DNA from: Basidiobolus meristosporus CBS 931.73
Taxonomy: Eukaryota > Basidiobolomycota > Basidiobolomycetes > Basidiobolales > Basidiobolaceae
Direction: 5' to 3'
NCBI GenBank assembly: GCA_002104905.1
Contig: MCFE01000276.1
Coordinates: 41,112 to 105,111 of the forward strand
Length of the DNA stretch: 64,000 nucleotides
Shown piece after piece: positions 46,180-56,845 of this stretch (within the stretch, counting starts at the first letter, position 1; the number at the start of each line of letters is the position of its first letter). Both the position numbers and the translations under genes were made by a program. Under the pieces are notes generated by a model, which searched no databases, was not told the DNA's origin, and saw nothing but the letters and a program-made list of their open reading frames with translations.

Positions 46180-47207
46180 AATGCTCCAGACACATTTCTC
46201 TCAGTGGATGTCTTCTTGTATGACCATACTGTGCATTAATAAGTATCTTAGCTATTTTACCTATTAGACTTGTTGCCTTAAGCCATTGATCATAGTGCCA
46301 GAAAGTACTGTATAATTTGTTATTAATTTGATATTTTAGGGTCATATGCATGTCAATTTTGATCCTAAATTGGCTCTGTATGGCACCATCCGGCACTCTG
46401 TGGCATGATCAGGCTCCATCCAGCATGCTATGGCACTATTGGGCACTATGATCAGCTGGAATGATGGAACAAGTCTATTCTGCTGTTTTCTCCTATATAT
46501 GACTTTCCTCTGTATTTACCTGCCAATATGCTGAATCTCTTCAGATATCCAAATGTGTGCTCTACCCTCACTCTGAAAGGATTAAATATCTCATTGTAAA
46601 GCTTCTGCTTCCTGCTAAGCACACCATTCCTTGGCTTCCTATAAGCTGTAATACATCCTAATCTGTGACAATCCTCTCCTATATAGGCTAATTCTGCCAT
46701 ACATTTCTCCCCTCTACTGAATTCAGGATAATTTTTTACCCAGAGTGCTTTGTCATGCCTACTTCCAGCAAATGACCCACTAAACCAGATGATGTTACCC
46801 TCAATGTCAGACAGTGCTTGAAACTTCACACAGTGTGCCTTGTACTTGCAAGAATAAAAGTGCCTCTGCCCTCTAGAAGGTCTGTTAATCCTCACTGGGA
46901 AGGTATCTAAAATACTCCTTATATGGAACTTGTTGCTGAACACTCTGGGATATGGAAGTCTATTGGAGCTTCTGAACCTATTATTCCAAGCTTGCTCCAA
47001 GTCATTCATACACTCTGCAAGGTGGTTCTCCATTGCTGTCAGCTGGGAATGAAAGCTTCTAGGACTTTTGTTGCCATGGATGGTGGGATGAAACCTTGTG
47101 GGGCAATAGTTCTTGTAATAGCAGAGAAGCTTAACAAGGGATCTCCTTGAGTAGATTGGGGTAGATGGACCACAGTACTTGGTATAGATCTCCTCTAGTG
47201 TATCATT
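46180..47207 (-). pseudogene. PIF/Harbinger DDE transposase, copy H2
   Basis: The frame is open from the truncation point (47207) to the MITE at 46476, beginning within DTLEEIYTKYCGPS. The D-D-E residues are in SILDTFPV (near 46905), AGSRHDKALW (near 46765) and VRVEHTFGYLK (near 46560). GNIIWFSGSFAGS is intact here, while H1 is frameshifted at this place. The frame resumes after the MITE with GKIAKILINAQ and RRHPLREMCLEH, ending near 46169. Only the lost N-terminus and the MITE prevent a product. Confidence 0.9.
46266..46476. repeat. 211-bp MITE inside a Harbinger transposase
   Basis: The ends are AGACTTGTTGCC and the complement of AGACTTGTTCCATC, with perfect ATT duplications at 46263-46265 and 46477-46479. 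Removing it and one ATT gives the H1 sequence AACAGCAGAATAGG exactly. Internal GTGCCA motifs are as in the other MITEs. Confidence 0.93.
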
Positions 47208-47208
47208 T

Positions 47209-47866
47209 CATCTGTAGGACAGTAAACTAAGTTAACCAAGTTATTCTCCAAAGCTTCATGTATGAATTGAAGTCTAATATCTATGTGCTTAGTTCTAGCA
47301 TGAAAAGTTGGATTTCTACATAATTGTATACATCCTTAATTATCTTGAAATAAAGTATCAGGCTTTTCTTTGGCATAGACCTCAATTTGTAAAAAGCTTT
47401 CTTAGCCACATAGCTTCTATTGTAGCTTCACTGGCTGCCATATGCTCTGCCTCAGTGGTGGAAAGTGCTAAATTGGTTGCTTACTTGCATTCCATGAGAT
47501 TGCTTCTTTTCAGTAAGGACAGATGTATTCTGTGGTGGATCTTCTGTCTTCTAACTTTTGTCCCCAATCAGCATCAGGGTATCCCACAAGGTCCTGTACT
47601 AAATCCTTATAAGTGTATCATCAGCAGATATCAGCAGGTCCTTCAAGGTATCTAAAAATCCTCTGAACTTCTGCAATACAATCAGATCCATATTTCTGAT
47701 TATCCTGGCTGACAACTCCCACTGAATGCAAGATATCTGGATGTGTTCCAAGCATGCTATGCATCAGACTGCTGTGCATATATTGATAAGGAAAGTCAGG
47801 GCTTTCAGATAACACTAAGGTCTCCTGATGTGGTTGAGTTTTGACCAAGTTAAGGTTTGTCTCCAT
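47209..47866 (-). pseudogene. Outer Copia, RNase H part
   Basis: It is homologous to 56930-57595 of the complete Copia and includes an open 81-codon piece (47866-47621, METNLNLVKTQPHQ). The 3' end of this Copia is missing at the junction with Harbinger H2. At 47866 it is split by Tnp2 T6; it resumes at 54219 after duplication of CAT. Confidence 0.87.
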
Positions 47867-48099
47867 CCCTGTGAAAAATTATTGAGATGATCCCATCAAA
47901 AGGTATCACAAAGTTAAAGTCCCATTATTAAGAGGTGCTGATCTTGTTGGGACACTGTCCAGAGACAGTTGAAAAATAACTGCACCCCAGATTTCACAAA
48001 AAACTTGATCAAAATATTTCATCACAACAATGTATAAGTGGCTTTTGATTGGTTCCCTGCCTATTTGCTAACTTTCAGATCCCAGACACTCTATTGCCT

Positions 48100-49079
48100 C
48101 CTATATATGTGTGCATTGATTGGCTATTGCCTCTTTTTAACACTCCTTACTTCCTGACTCAACTGTTTCTCTTACTTTTTGTATGTACCAATTGATTTAT
48201 TTCTGTTGAAACTTCAGTTATACCTTAATTGCCAATTGCATTGACCTATACAGGTCTCTATACCTTACATTAACATTAAGCCCAACCCAACACTCAACAA
48301 GTAACTCCATTATAATCCATCACTCAATAAGTATTTCTGTTGTAATGCTCTGGTTCCACAACTTTGGCAGGAACCCAATGGCTTTATGCCACTGTTCATA
48401 CACTGGTTCCTACATGTCCTGGTCTTCAGCTGGCTCTGTAAGGTCTAGCACCTCATCTGCCAGTCTTTGCAATAAATCCTTGCAATATACCAGAGTGTTT
48501 TCTTGAGCACTGCTCTTAAAGATGTGCTGCAACCTCTTGGTATGCCTATTAATGCTCCATAACTCCACTGAAGGCATTGTGATAGCCTTTCAAGCTCTTG
48601 ACATTGTAGCCTTGCCTGTTAGTGGGATCTCCACTCTGTCAACAATGGAGGATGTGGAGGCTGTGTTAGATAAATTGCCTTTTTCAGCCAACTCATCAAC
48701 CTTGCTGAAGTGTAGCTCAACTGGCTGCGCTTCCCACTGTTGTGAAAACAGCTGTTTTCTTGTTGGTAATTCTTCTTGGCTATGTTGGGATTCAGTCTGT
48801 TTGTGGCTTGTGGTGTTAATTGGCAAGAACTGCAGTCTTTGTGCATGCCTCCCTGTCTCAGGCTTGGGTAGACATTTTTCCCTTTACCTTTTCCTTTATC
48901 ACTGCAAGGTCTTCCACTGCTACTTTGTCTTAGTGCTTCTTGTAAAGAACTACATTTTCTCCTTGATAAATTCTGCTCTGACATATCTATTTTGGCCTGC
49001 TTGTCCCTTGCTGGCACTCTTTTGGCAACCTGATGTTTCTTTTCTGCTTGTTTTGAGCTATCAACCACAGTTGTGATGG
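48100..49079 (-). pseudogene. Tnp2-element accessory ORF1, copy T6, C-terminal half
   Basis: A 149-codon open frame (49068-48619, MVDSSKQAEKKHQ) covers the second basic repeat block. A second frame (48826-48590, ending ATMSRA) overlaps it by about 70 codons. The latter is the frame conserved to the TGA in other copies, so an intron or shift between them is likely. The small downstream ORF follows near 48565-48350. The N-terminal half is deleted or lies beyond the LTR, with a scrap at 49882-49975. Confidence 0.7.
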
Positions 49080-49881
49080 TGTGGTAGTGTAACGTACATC
49101 CCTCGGATAAGTTTATTCAAATAGCCATTACAATATACTCATCCATATTTCATCTTATCAGTATTATCCACTTCTTCTTTTGCCCATATTATCAGTATTA
49201 TCCCCATATGATGTTTACCATGGTTAGTTATCTGCATTAGTTATCCAGATGTTATTCAGCATTGTGATCAGTATTTGTATCTACATAAGGCAAGTGCCTA
49301 TGTCAGTACCTGTGACACATGACCTAGGTCTGTGTTACCATCCATACCACTTCAATACCATATATGGTATTTCTATGTTGCGCAGATTTAGACTACTGAT
49401 CCCTGATTGGTTGGATGTTCTGTCCCTTTTAGAGCCTTCCAGGACATTCTTGGCATATTCTTAGCTCATAGTGATGTCATCAAGAATTCCACTGATGCCT
49501 AGAATTTTCTAGAACTTTATCATTAGTAATCACTTGGCAATCAGGAAAAGTATTTAAGGGAGAGTAATCACTCATCAATAAATCATCCCTTCTATGAGCA
49601 ACACTTTCCCCTTATAGATAAGTAGTTGATCACTGCACCTACCCTTAACTGTAACACCTCAGAATTGCCATTAAAGAGCTTTTCAGGGTAGTGCACAAGA
49701 CACACAGAGGCCTTTGGAGACACTTGGTGCACCTAGGAAGCTAGAGAAGCAGGAGCTTTTACCATAGTGGCATATTGACAAAGACACCAGCAGTTTAGAC
49801 ACAGAGGTTATTGCACCCATCAGACACCTCACACACCTTGAGTTGTGTAGCTTCTCCCAGGAGTACCTGTACACCACCACA
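49080..49881 (+). repeat. Solo LTR, ACCACCACA family, with TSD
   Basis: This is 802 bp from TGTGGTAGTGTAACG to GTACACCACCACA, flanked by ATGG at 49076-49079 and 49882-49885. The 12-bp ends TGTGGTAGTGTA and TACACCACCACA are almost perfect inverted repeats. TATTTAAGG is near 49551 and AATAAATCATCCC near 49579. Confidence 0.88.
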
Positions 49882-50795
49882 ATGGGCTCCTGTAAAAGCA
49901 GCTGGTTTTTATCACTGCCAGGTCCTTCACTGATACTTTGACTGTGTGCTTCTTAAGTGGTACTATGCTTTACTATGGCAGGTCATCATTGAATCTTACA
50001 TTCATGTAGGTGTAATATCTCAAATACAAGACTGTCTTAAGTGCACATGAGTATTGACTAAAAAGTGATATAATAGCATTAGGTTGTTGAAGGTCACACT
50101 GTTTGCCCCATGGACAAGACTACTTAGATTCAATGCCGTAAAAGAGAAAAAAGACCATGTGGCTATTGTGGTAAGCCTCTCAGCCTTGAAGCATGCAGAC
50201 AGCATAGGAAGTTTTACAAGAATCACAGCCAGTGTTTTGTCACCCAAGTCATATTAGACCATTCAGCAGTCACTACTGTACCAACATTATCTTGCCAGCC
50301 AGTTGATACTTCTATATTGGCACCTGGCTGTCTTTGTCACCTTGCACAAACTGAGTCAGGTGAGTCTGTGACACCTTTAGGCTCACCTCAGCCTTCTGAA
50401 TATGGCACACAGAGTGATAGCTCTGACAAAGAAGGTCCATTGATGGATTTTGAGCCCATCTCCCCTAACAACAGTACCATGTATGAGCCCAGTCAAATCC
50501 CTATATGCAATGAGAAAACATCCATTGAAACAAATACCAAGGATACTTCATGGAGCCAAGTGAGCCCAGTAATCCATCCACTCGTGAATGATGTAATGTT
50601 GTGGCTATAGAAGTGGCCTGTTTCAACTAATATCAGTGGTGGGGGCTTTGAGGATTTATCACTACTTCTTGCCAAAATCATACTGGGATGCAGCTTACCA
50701 TGTACATGGTATAAGTGGACAACCAGCATGTGGCTGGCAACATATAATACAGAGACTGTCCTGACCATACCTTTGATTTAGCACTTGATGGATTC

Positions 50796-52018
50796 TGTTG
50801 TGTTGTATTATGATTAGTTTGGGGCTTGTTCTACAATGTAGAGCCTAATCAACAATATACAACAACTTCCAGTATGCTAATACTGAAATAGTTTATTGGG
50901 GGTTTGATATACCAATGGAAGATATAACTTTCACTAATTTCCTTAATCTTAGGCTCAAAATATACTGTAGGCAGTGTTTATCACTTTTACAGCAGTGTTC
51001 TGACCTTCTGTCAACTAATGGGCTAATTTACTTTTATAGTAAATTTACCTTATTTGGAAGTCACTTTCCTTTCTGAGAAGATATTTCCTGATATGGAAAT
51101 TCTGAACTCCCCTTTAACCTAAAGGGGTATGTTGTAGAAGTCTCTGAAGGGGTCTTTAGACCTAAAGGGGTGTCTCAAGGGGTGTCTCTAGAGTAAAGGG
51201 GCTTCTTGTAGTGGTCTCTAAAGTGGACTTTACACTAAAGGGGTGCCTAAAGGGGTGCCTAAAGGGGCTTCTTTAGAGCAAAGGAGTTTCTTGAAGGGGT
51301 CTCTAAAGGGGTTTTTAGACTAAAGGGGTGTCTAAAGGGGTGTCTTTAGAGTAGGGTTAGTGGCAGCTGCTTGTAGAACTTAGCTTGGATTCTTGTGAGC
51401 TTTGCAGTCTCTTTACTGATGTAGTACTGATCAAAGTAAGAATACTCAATAGTGCAAGTGTTGCAGGGGAAGTCTTATAACCTTTAAGCTTGTAATTGTA
51501 GTGTGGAGGTTCTAGAAAGAGAGGCTCTCCCTTTATTTTTCAGCTGGGGAAGTCACATATATGAAATTCTGAAGGATCAAAGTTTTTGGTTGTTTGCGCA
51601 AGCAATACATGTGATACAAAGCTAAATCTCTGCAGTGGGGCAGATCGGACATAGGTGCAGCACCTGTGAAAATTTCACGTGAATTGATTGGCTGGTTTGA
51701 AAGTTACATGCAAGCAAAGTCACCATAGTAATCCTAGCAATAAGGCATAGTATATATACTAATTGGACTCTTTTGGTTATAACTCCTTAAGTACTGCTTC
51801 AAATGAGCTGTAATTTGAAACATGTGTTGGCTACTATGTGTTCTGTATGACATAATATTTCTGGGTGGATTGCTTCTCAGGGTCTGGAGCATTTGTTCTT
51901 CAAAGTTGGAAATTCTTGATCTTTCACTTGTGTGTTACAATAGCAAAAGCAAAATAAAGAAATGAGTGCAATATTGGTTTAGAGATATTGTAGTAATGGA
52001 ATACTTTCCATTACCACA
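50796..52018 (+). repeat. Solo LTR, 1223 bp, with GGGG array
   Basis: It runs from TGTTGTGTTGTATTATG to TTCCATTACCACA with ATTC at 50792-50795 and 52019-52022. The transposase reads GGATTCTCATTAAAC across the site in other copies. GTATATATAC is near 51751 and AATAAAG near 51954. It contains a G-run array at 51121-51340. Confidence 0.85.
51121..51340 (+). repeat. Degenerate tandem array with twelve GGGG runs
   Basis: Units resembling CTAAAGGGGTGTCT are repeated with variation, for example GGGGTGCCTAAAGGGGTGCC near 51241. Twelve GGGG runs occur in about 220 bp, all on the plus strand. Confidence 0.8.
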
Positions 52019-54218
52019 ATTCTCATTAAACAAGTACTCTACCAGCAAATCCTGTTGGTCACTGATTCGCATCAATCCAAATCTGCCACCCACCTTACTA
52101 TATCAGAGCAATAACCTGATGGTAGTCTCACTGGCATCTGGGCCTAAATCACTGTCCAACCTGGATAGCTACCTGTATCCATTGCTGGATGTGTTTTGTA
52201 TGCTTTCCAGTAGGATAATGGTAAATGGCTGTCATGTAAAAGCGCATATTATTATCCACATTAGAGATACCCCAGCCTTCAGCAGATAGCAGGGTTTTCT
52301 GGGCACAATGGATGGTATTGCTGTTGAATGTGTGAGATCCAGGGGACTTACTCCATAACTAACACATATTATTATTACCCAAACACCAGCACTAAAAACA
52401 TTAACTTTCCACAGAGAGTTTGTACAGAAGTAAGTGTGCAATTGTAGCAAAGTTGGCATGCTATAAGCCATTGGCTGGAACATGGAATTAATCTCAAACC
52501 ACAGATACTTAAGATAGAGGGTATCTATTGGAGCAAAAGCTTTCAACTGGGAGCAATGCATTTGCTTTTCAACAATATTTCTATACTGATGACCATGTTG
52601 TACATGGGGCATTTCAAGCTAAATGAGCCCTTTGTGATACTGGAGAAATTTGAAAGAATTGGCAAGATATTACAGAGTATCCACTACCCTAAGTACTTCC
52701 CATAAGCTCCAATCAATATTCATATGCATATGCAACAATACAAATGCAATGACTTGATGAACTGGATATATATTTAGTCAAGTGGTGTTGTGAGGCCATT
52801 CCTATCAAGAGTACATTGGAAGCACTGGGAGTCATCTGTACACTTTGTAGGAATATTTATCCAGAAGCAGATCACCAATGCCAACTTGACACATCCACAG
52901 CCATTGAGTGAGGAGTTTGTGATGGGATTTGAGCAGCTTTACTGCAAACATAAAACTAAGCACGTAGATCTCTGCCCCTACTGTAACCACACTCTACTCC
53001 ATCTTGCACAGTGTTTGGAGAATATTGGGCCTTGCTTCACCTTTTGGGAGTTTCCTATGGAGCAGATGTGTGGGAGATAGGAAGACAAGTAAAGTTGCAG
53101 GTATTATCATATCCCAATCTCATCAAGAATTTTACCTTCAAGTCTGTCATTGATGTTATGAGTTGGCACATGGAGGACAGCCAGAAAGAGTTTGGAAAAT
53201 ACTGAGGACAAATGTGCACATGGAGACACCTATGCCTATGGCATTAAGATGCTAGGCAGCCCTAATGCATGGGTAATCAGTTAAGTAATGCAAATTTGGG
53301 TTGGGTGCAACAAGCAACTAATTTCTATCAGGAAAACTCTACCAAGATATGCCAGATTGCTGATGGTCACAAGCCAACTTCTACACCATTCAATATGGAA
53401 TTCACACAAACAAAAGCCAGAGCGCACCTATAAGGGGGACTAGAATCCAGCAGGGAGAAGGAATATATTAGTCAAATACCAAGAAGTTCTTTGCAGATAT
53501 TCAGGAGGTATTCATGGCAGAAGTGGCAATAACCAAGCATATATTTACAAGATATATAGGTTACCAGCAGTACAAGGTATATGGCAACTTTGCAAGTATC
53601 ACACTAAAAAGCCATAAAGTTGAGGTGATAGAAGTATGTCAATTGTGGCAAGTGTGTGTGTTTGTAGAGGTTAGTAAGCAGGAGGCAATAGTTTTTTTTG
53701 ATTTGAGCTATATGTGGAATACCCAAGGTAGTAGTGGGTAAGCATATAAAGAGGGGTGACTCTACAGTGTAATATATATATTGCACAAGGGGAGGTAGAA
53801 TAAGGAAATACAATATGGTAAATTGGTATGGTAACATTATACAGAACCAGCAGTAGACTGTTGTACTGCCAATAAAATATCATCAGAGTCTCACTCTGAG
53901 GCCGTCAAAATACCATAAAGTTTCTTGCCATATAAGGCAATTGGATGTCCAGGCCAACTGGATCCACTTAAAATAGTTATAGAGCGCTAAAAGACCGCAA
54001 TATTACCATACAAATATTGTCACAGCATCAATAAAATAATGTCAAGTTTAATCCCTTTGTTTGGTTGTAAAATTAGCAAAACACCATCATGATCCTATCA
54101 TAAGATTGTTGCGGGGTCACTAATTCCAAGCTGCTGGTATTATGAAGGTCTCTTAACAGGAACCTGACAGCTGATATGGATTGGATCCACCCACAGGACC
54201 AAATTATCTTTCATAGGG

Positions 54219-54751
54219 CATTGGTGTAGCTTCCATTATACAGTATTCCATTTGGTACTCCTTTAGTATATCTTGAATATACTTGGATTAGCTTAGGACA
54301 ATAGTCTGGGTACTTCTGTCTATGGAGAGCTTTATCCCTTAGTAGTGACTAAGCTCTCCTAATTTGGACATCTTTAACTCTTTAGATAGGCTGGATTTAG
54401 TCTCTTCTAATATTGCTAGGCTATTGGCAGCTATAATACAATCATCCACATATAGAGCTAATAGTATATACTCTAGTCAGCACTACTCCTTATGAAACGC
54501 AAAGATTCCAAATAAGAACCTATCTTGCAATCTAGGCTCTTGGTGTGTGCTTGAGACCATAGAGAGATTTTTTAAGCTTGCAGACCAGATGGGGGTTATC
54601 TTGCTCAACAAACCCATCAGGCTGGTTTATATACACATTCTCATCAAGTTCTCCATTCACAAATGCAGTTTATACATCCATTTGATCAAAAGAAAGTTTA
54701 TATTTGGCTGCAACAGCTAACATCAATCTTATGGAATTAAACTTGGCTACC
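54219..54751 (-). pseudogene. Outer Copia, reverse transcriptase part
   Basis: It continues the copy at 47209-47866. It is homologous to 57596-58140 and encodes remnants of YVDD-containing RT (near 54460) and the [14 protein letters not shown]-like region near 54640. Stops are present. It is interrupted at 54752 by an LTR. Confidence 0.85.
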
Positions 54752-55824
54752 TGTATAGTAGGGTCACAGTGACACCCACTGACAGATGTCCTCATTCCCA
54801 TATTTTCTACTTCCTTATTACTCTACTACACTTATTTTAGTTTTATCCCATTTGTCTTACTTGATCAGTACTATTGCATAAGCCAGCTGACTATGACACC
54901 TGCTTACCTTATTGCATAAGTTATCCCTCACTTTATGTAAGATTACTAGCTGTAAGTGCTTCTATATTAGGCAAGTACCTGTGCCAGTACTCATGACACA
55001 TGATCACCCTGTGTCACCATCCCTACCATTTCTATACCATATATGGTATCCCTGTGTTGCACAGGTTTCAGAGCACTGATACCTGATTGGTTGGATGTGC
55101 TGCGCCTGTTAGAACCTTCCAGCACATACTCAGAGTACTTTTAGCTCATTCTGGTGTCATTAAGATATATATTGATCTCTGGATCCTTCTGGAACACTAT
55201 AACTAGTAATCACTTAACCAGTGAGAAAAGTATATAAGGGAGGCAATCCCTCAGCAATAAATCATCATCCCTTTTATCAATATATCAACTTGTTGATTAG
55301 TGTGATCACTGTTTCCTGCTGCTACCTGAACTTTCAACCCCAGACTGCAGGACACTCCCAGGAAACCTTGCTGACAGCCAACTGACCTTGGAGGCACTAC
55401 TTGTGCAGAATACTCAGAGTAGGTATCTTTTATTATATTTGATTCTTTTCCAAGTCTGTTCTTGTACAGGCAATGATACTTTTCTGTCTTTGTAACTACT
55501 GACCATGGCTGCATTGTTATCAAGTCCCTGCTGGTGGAGTTTACAGTTGTTTTGACTTTGGAAGCTTTAGTACATTGTTGTCTCAGAGGTTGCTGAACCC
55601 AGTATACACTTTTGTTAAGATGCCAACTAAGTTGGTGACTGTAGCTCAATAGTTTTGCCTTGACAAGCTTATGGCTTTATTCCCCATCACATTAAATTAG
55701 AGACAGAACCCAAGTACTCCTAGCAAGCTTTTGCCAGAGGTTATTGCACCCAATGAACACCCCACACACAAAATAATTGAGAAGTGTTGGACATATCTCT
55801 CCCTTGGACTTATACACCACCACA
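54752..55824 (+). repeat. LTR-like element, TGTA...ACCACCACA
   Basis: This is about 1073 bp beginning TGTATAGTAGGGTCACAGTG and ending TATACACCACCACA. It resembles 62141-63451 along most of its length, including TATATAAGGGAGGC near 55232 followed by AATAAATCATC near 55256. No target duplication could be confirmed. The ORFs inside it have no recognised domain and are probably untranslated LTR sequence. Confidence 0.75.
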
Positions 55825-56486
55825 GCAGTGCAAAGGTCTCAGTATAGTCAATTACTTTGGTTTGAGAGTATCCATTAGCCACAAGTCTTACTTAGTATCT
55901 TTCAATTGTATCATCAGCCTTATACTTTATCTTAAAGACATATCTGTATCCAATTGATTTTTGGGGTGATTGGTAATCTGACTAAGTCCCAAGTTTGATT
56001 TTCCATCAGAGCCTGATATTCCTCAGTTGTTGCAGATCTCCAGAACTTTTTCTGAGGGTCATTTAGGACCTCTTTTACAATCTGTGTCTAATCTATATGG
56101 ACTGAATAGTCATAGGCCAAGTTTGTATCCTCATTCATAGAGTAATTTGGGCTGTTTCTTGTCTGGTTGGATCTCCTGGCATCTGGTACTGGAATGATCA
56201 CTTCTGGAATATTAATGGGCACTGATTCAGGCTGAACCATGGTTGCAGAGTCCTCAGGAGTGAAAAAGTTCTCATTGTTTATCTCTGATCAATCTTGACA
56301 ATTGGTGGACTTGAGATCAAATTTCATCATCATTGATGTCATTTTTTGTGAAAATTTGAAATTTTCATCAAACAGTACATCCCTAGAATTGGTCTGCTTC
56401 CTTGCTTTGGTATTGTTGAGTCTGTATGCTTTACTCTCATTGCAGTGGCACAAAAATATGCATTTACACTTTTTAGCTCAAAGTTT
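55825..56486 (-). pseudogene. Outer Copia, RT start and linker
   Basis: It is homologous to 58141-58800: a YSQTKVIDYTETFA remnant near 55860, the linker near 56000-56200 and the FDENF region near 56360. It ends with the AGTTT duplication at 56482-56486, where the complete Copia inserted. Confidence 0.87.
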
Positions 56487-56834
56487 TGTTGTAAGAGTCT
56501 TAGAGATATTGGAAGTGATTGAGAGAACAAGTAGATTATGTGGTTTTCACTTAATGATTTATTGAATGTAAAAGTAGTATTTATACTTTTACCTGGTCTT
56601 GGCATTACAAACACATAGAATAGGTTAAGGAAGGTCCCAAGATCATGTGTGCAAAGTTTGGGGCTGTTTGGACAGCTTTGAGAATTCTCATGTTCTGGGT
56701 ACCTGGTTTTTGGTGAAGATATTCCAAGTAAATCCCAACAAGGAATTTGGTCAGTATTCTCTAGGATTTGAGGGTAAAGATCTAAGTGACTAAGTTAGGT
56801 GAATATTTAGGTGGAATTACAAATTTTTACAACA
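56487..56834 (-). repeat. 3' LTR of the complete Copia
   Basis: 348 bp, with TGTTGTAA and TTACAACA as terminal inverted repeats. A purine-rich GAGTGGGAG lies just before it on the element strand. Confidence 0.94.
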
Positions 56835-56845
56835 CTCCCACTCAG

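Larger units (their letters stand above)
45986..47208 (-). mobile_element. Harbinger copy H2, 5'-truncated
   Basis: The terminal repeat AGACTTGTTTTGTTGGATAGTGCC starts at 45986. The transposase lies on the minus strand. The far side is cut at 47208, where Copia sequence starts inside the coding region. A 211-bp MITE with matching ends interrupts the gene. Confidence 0.85.
49975..53760 (+). pseudogene. Tnp2 transposase, copy T6
   Basis: The zinc-finger region is near 50155 (CGYCGKPLSLEA-like). The acidic segment is a 97-codon open frame (50317-50610). A deletion near 50762 joins ETVL to the FALALDGF region. After the LTR the core is at 52022-52380 (SCWSLIRINPNLPP, NLMVVSLASG, KSLSNLDSYLYPLLD). 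The later part is at 52620-53210 (DLCPYCNHTLLHL near 52970, DSQKEFGKY near 53180), with the C-terminal segment at 53514-53741 (AIVFFDLSYMW). Stops and shifts are fewer than in most copies. Confidence 0.78.
47867..54218. mobile_element. Tnp2 element T6 with both ends and TSD
   Basis: The left end CCCTGTGAAAAATTATTGAG starts at 47867. The right end, complement of CCCTATGAAAGATAATTTGG, stops at 54218. CAT flanks both sides (47864-47866 and 54219-54221), and the Copia host reads on across the site. This is the clearest evidence for the element's true limits. ORF1 runs leftward and the transposase rightward. Two solo LTRs (49080-49881, 50796-52018) and internal deletions are present. Confidence 0.88.
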
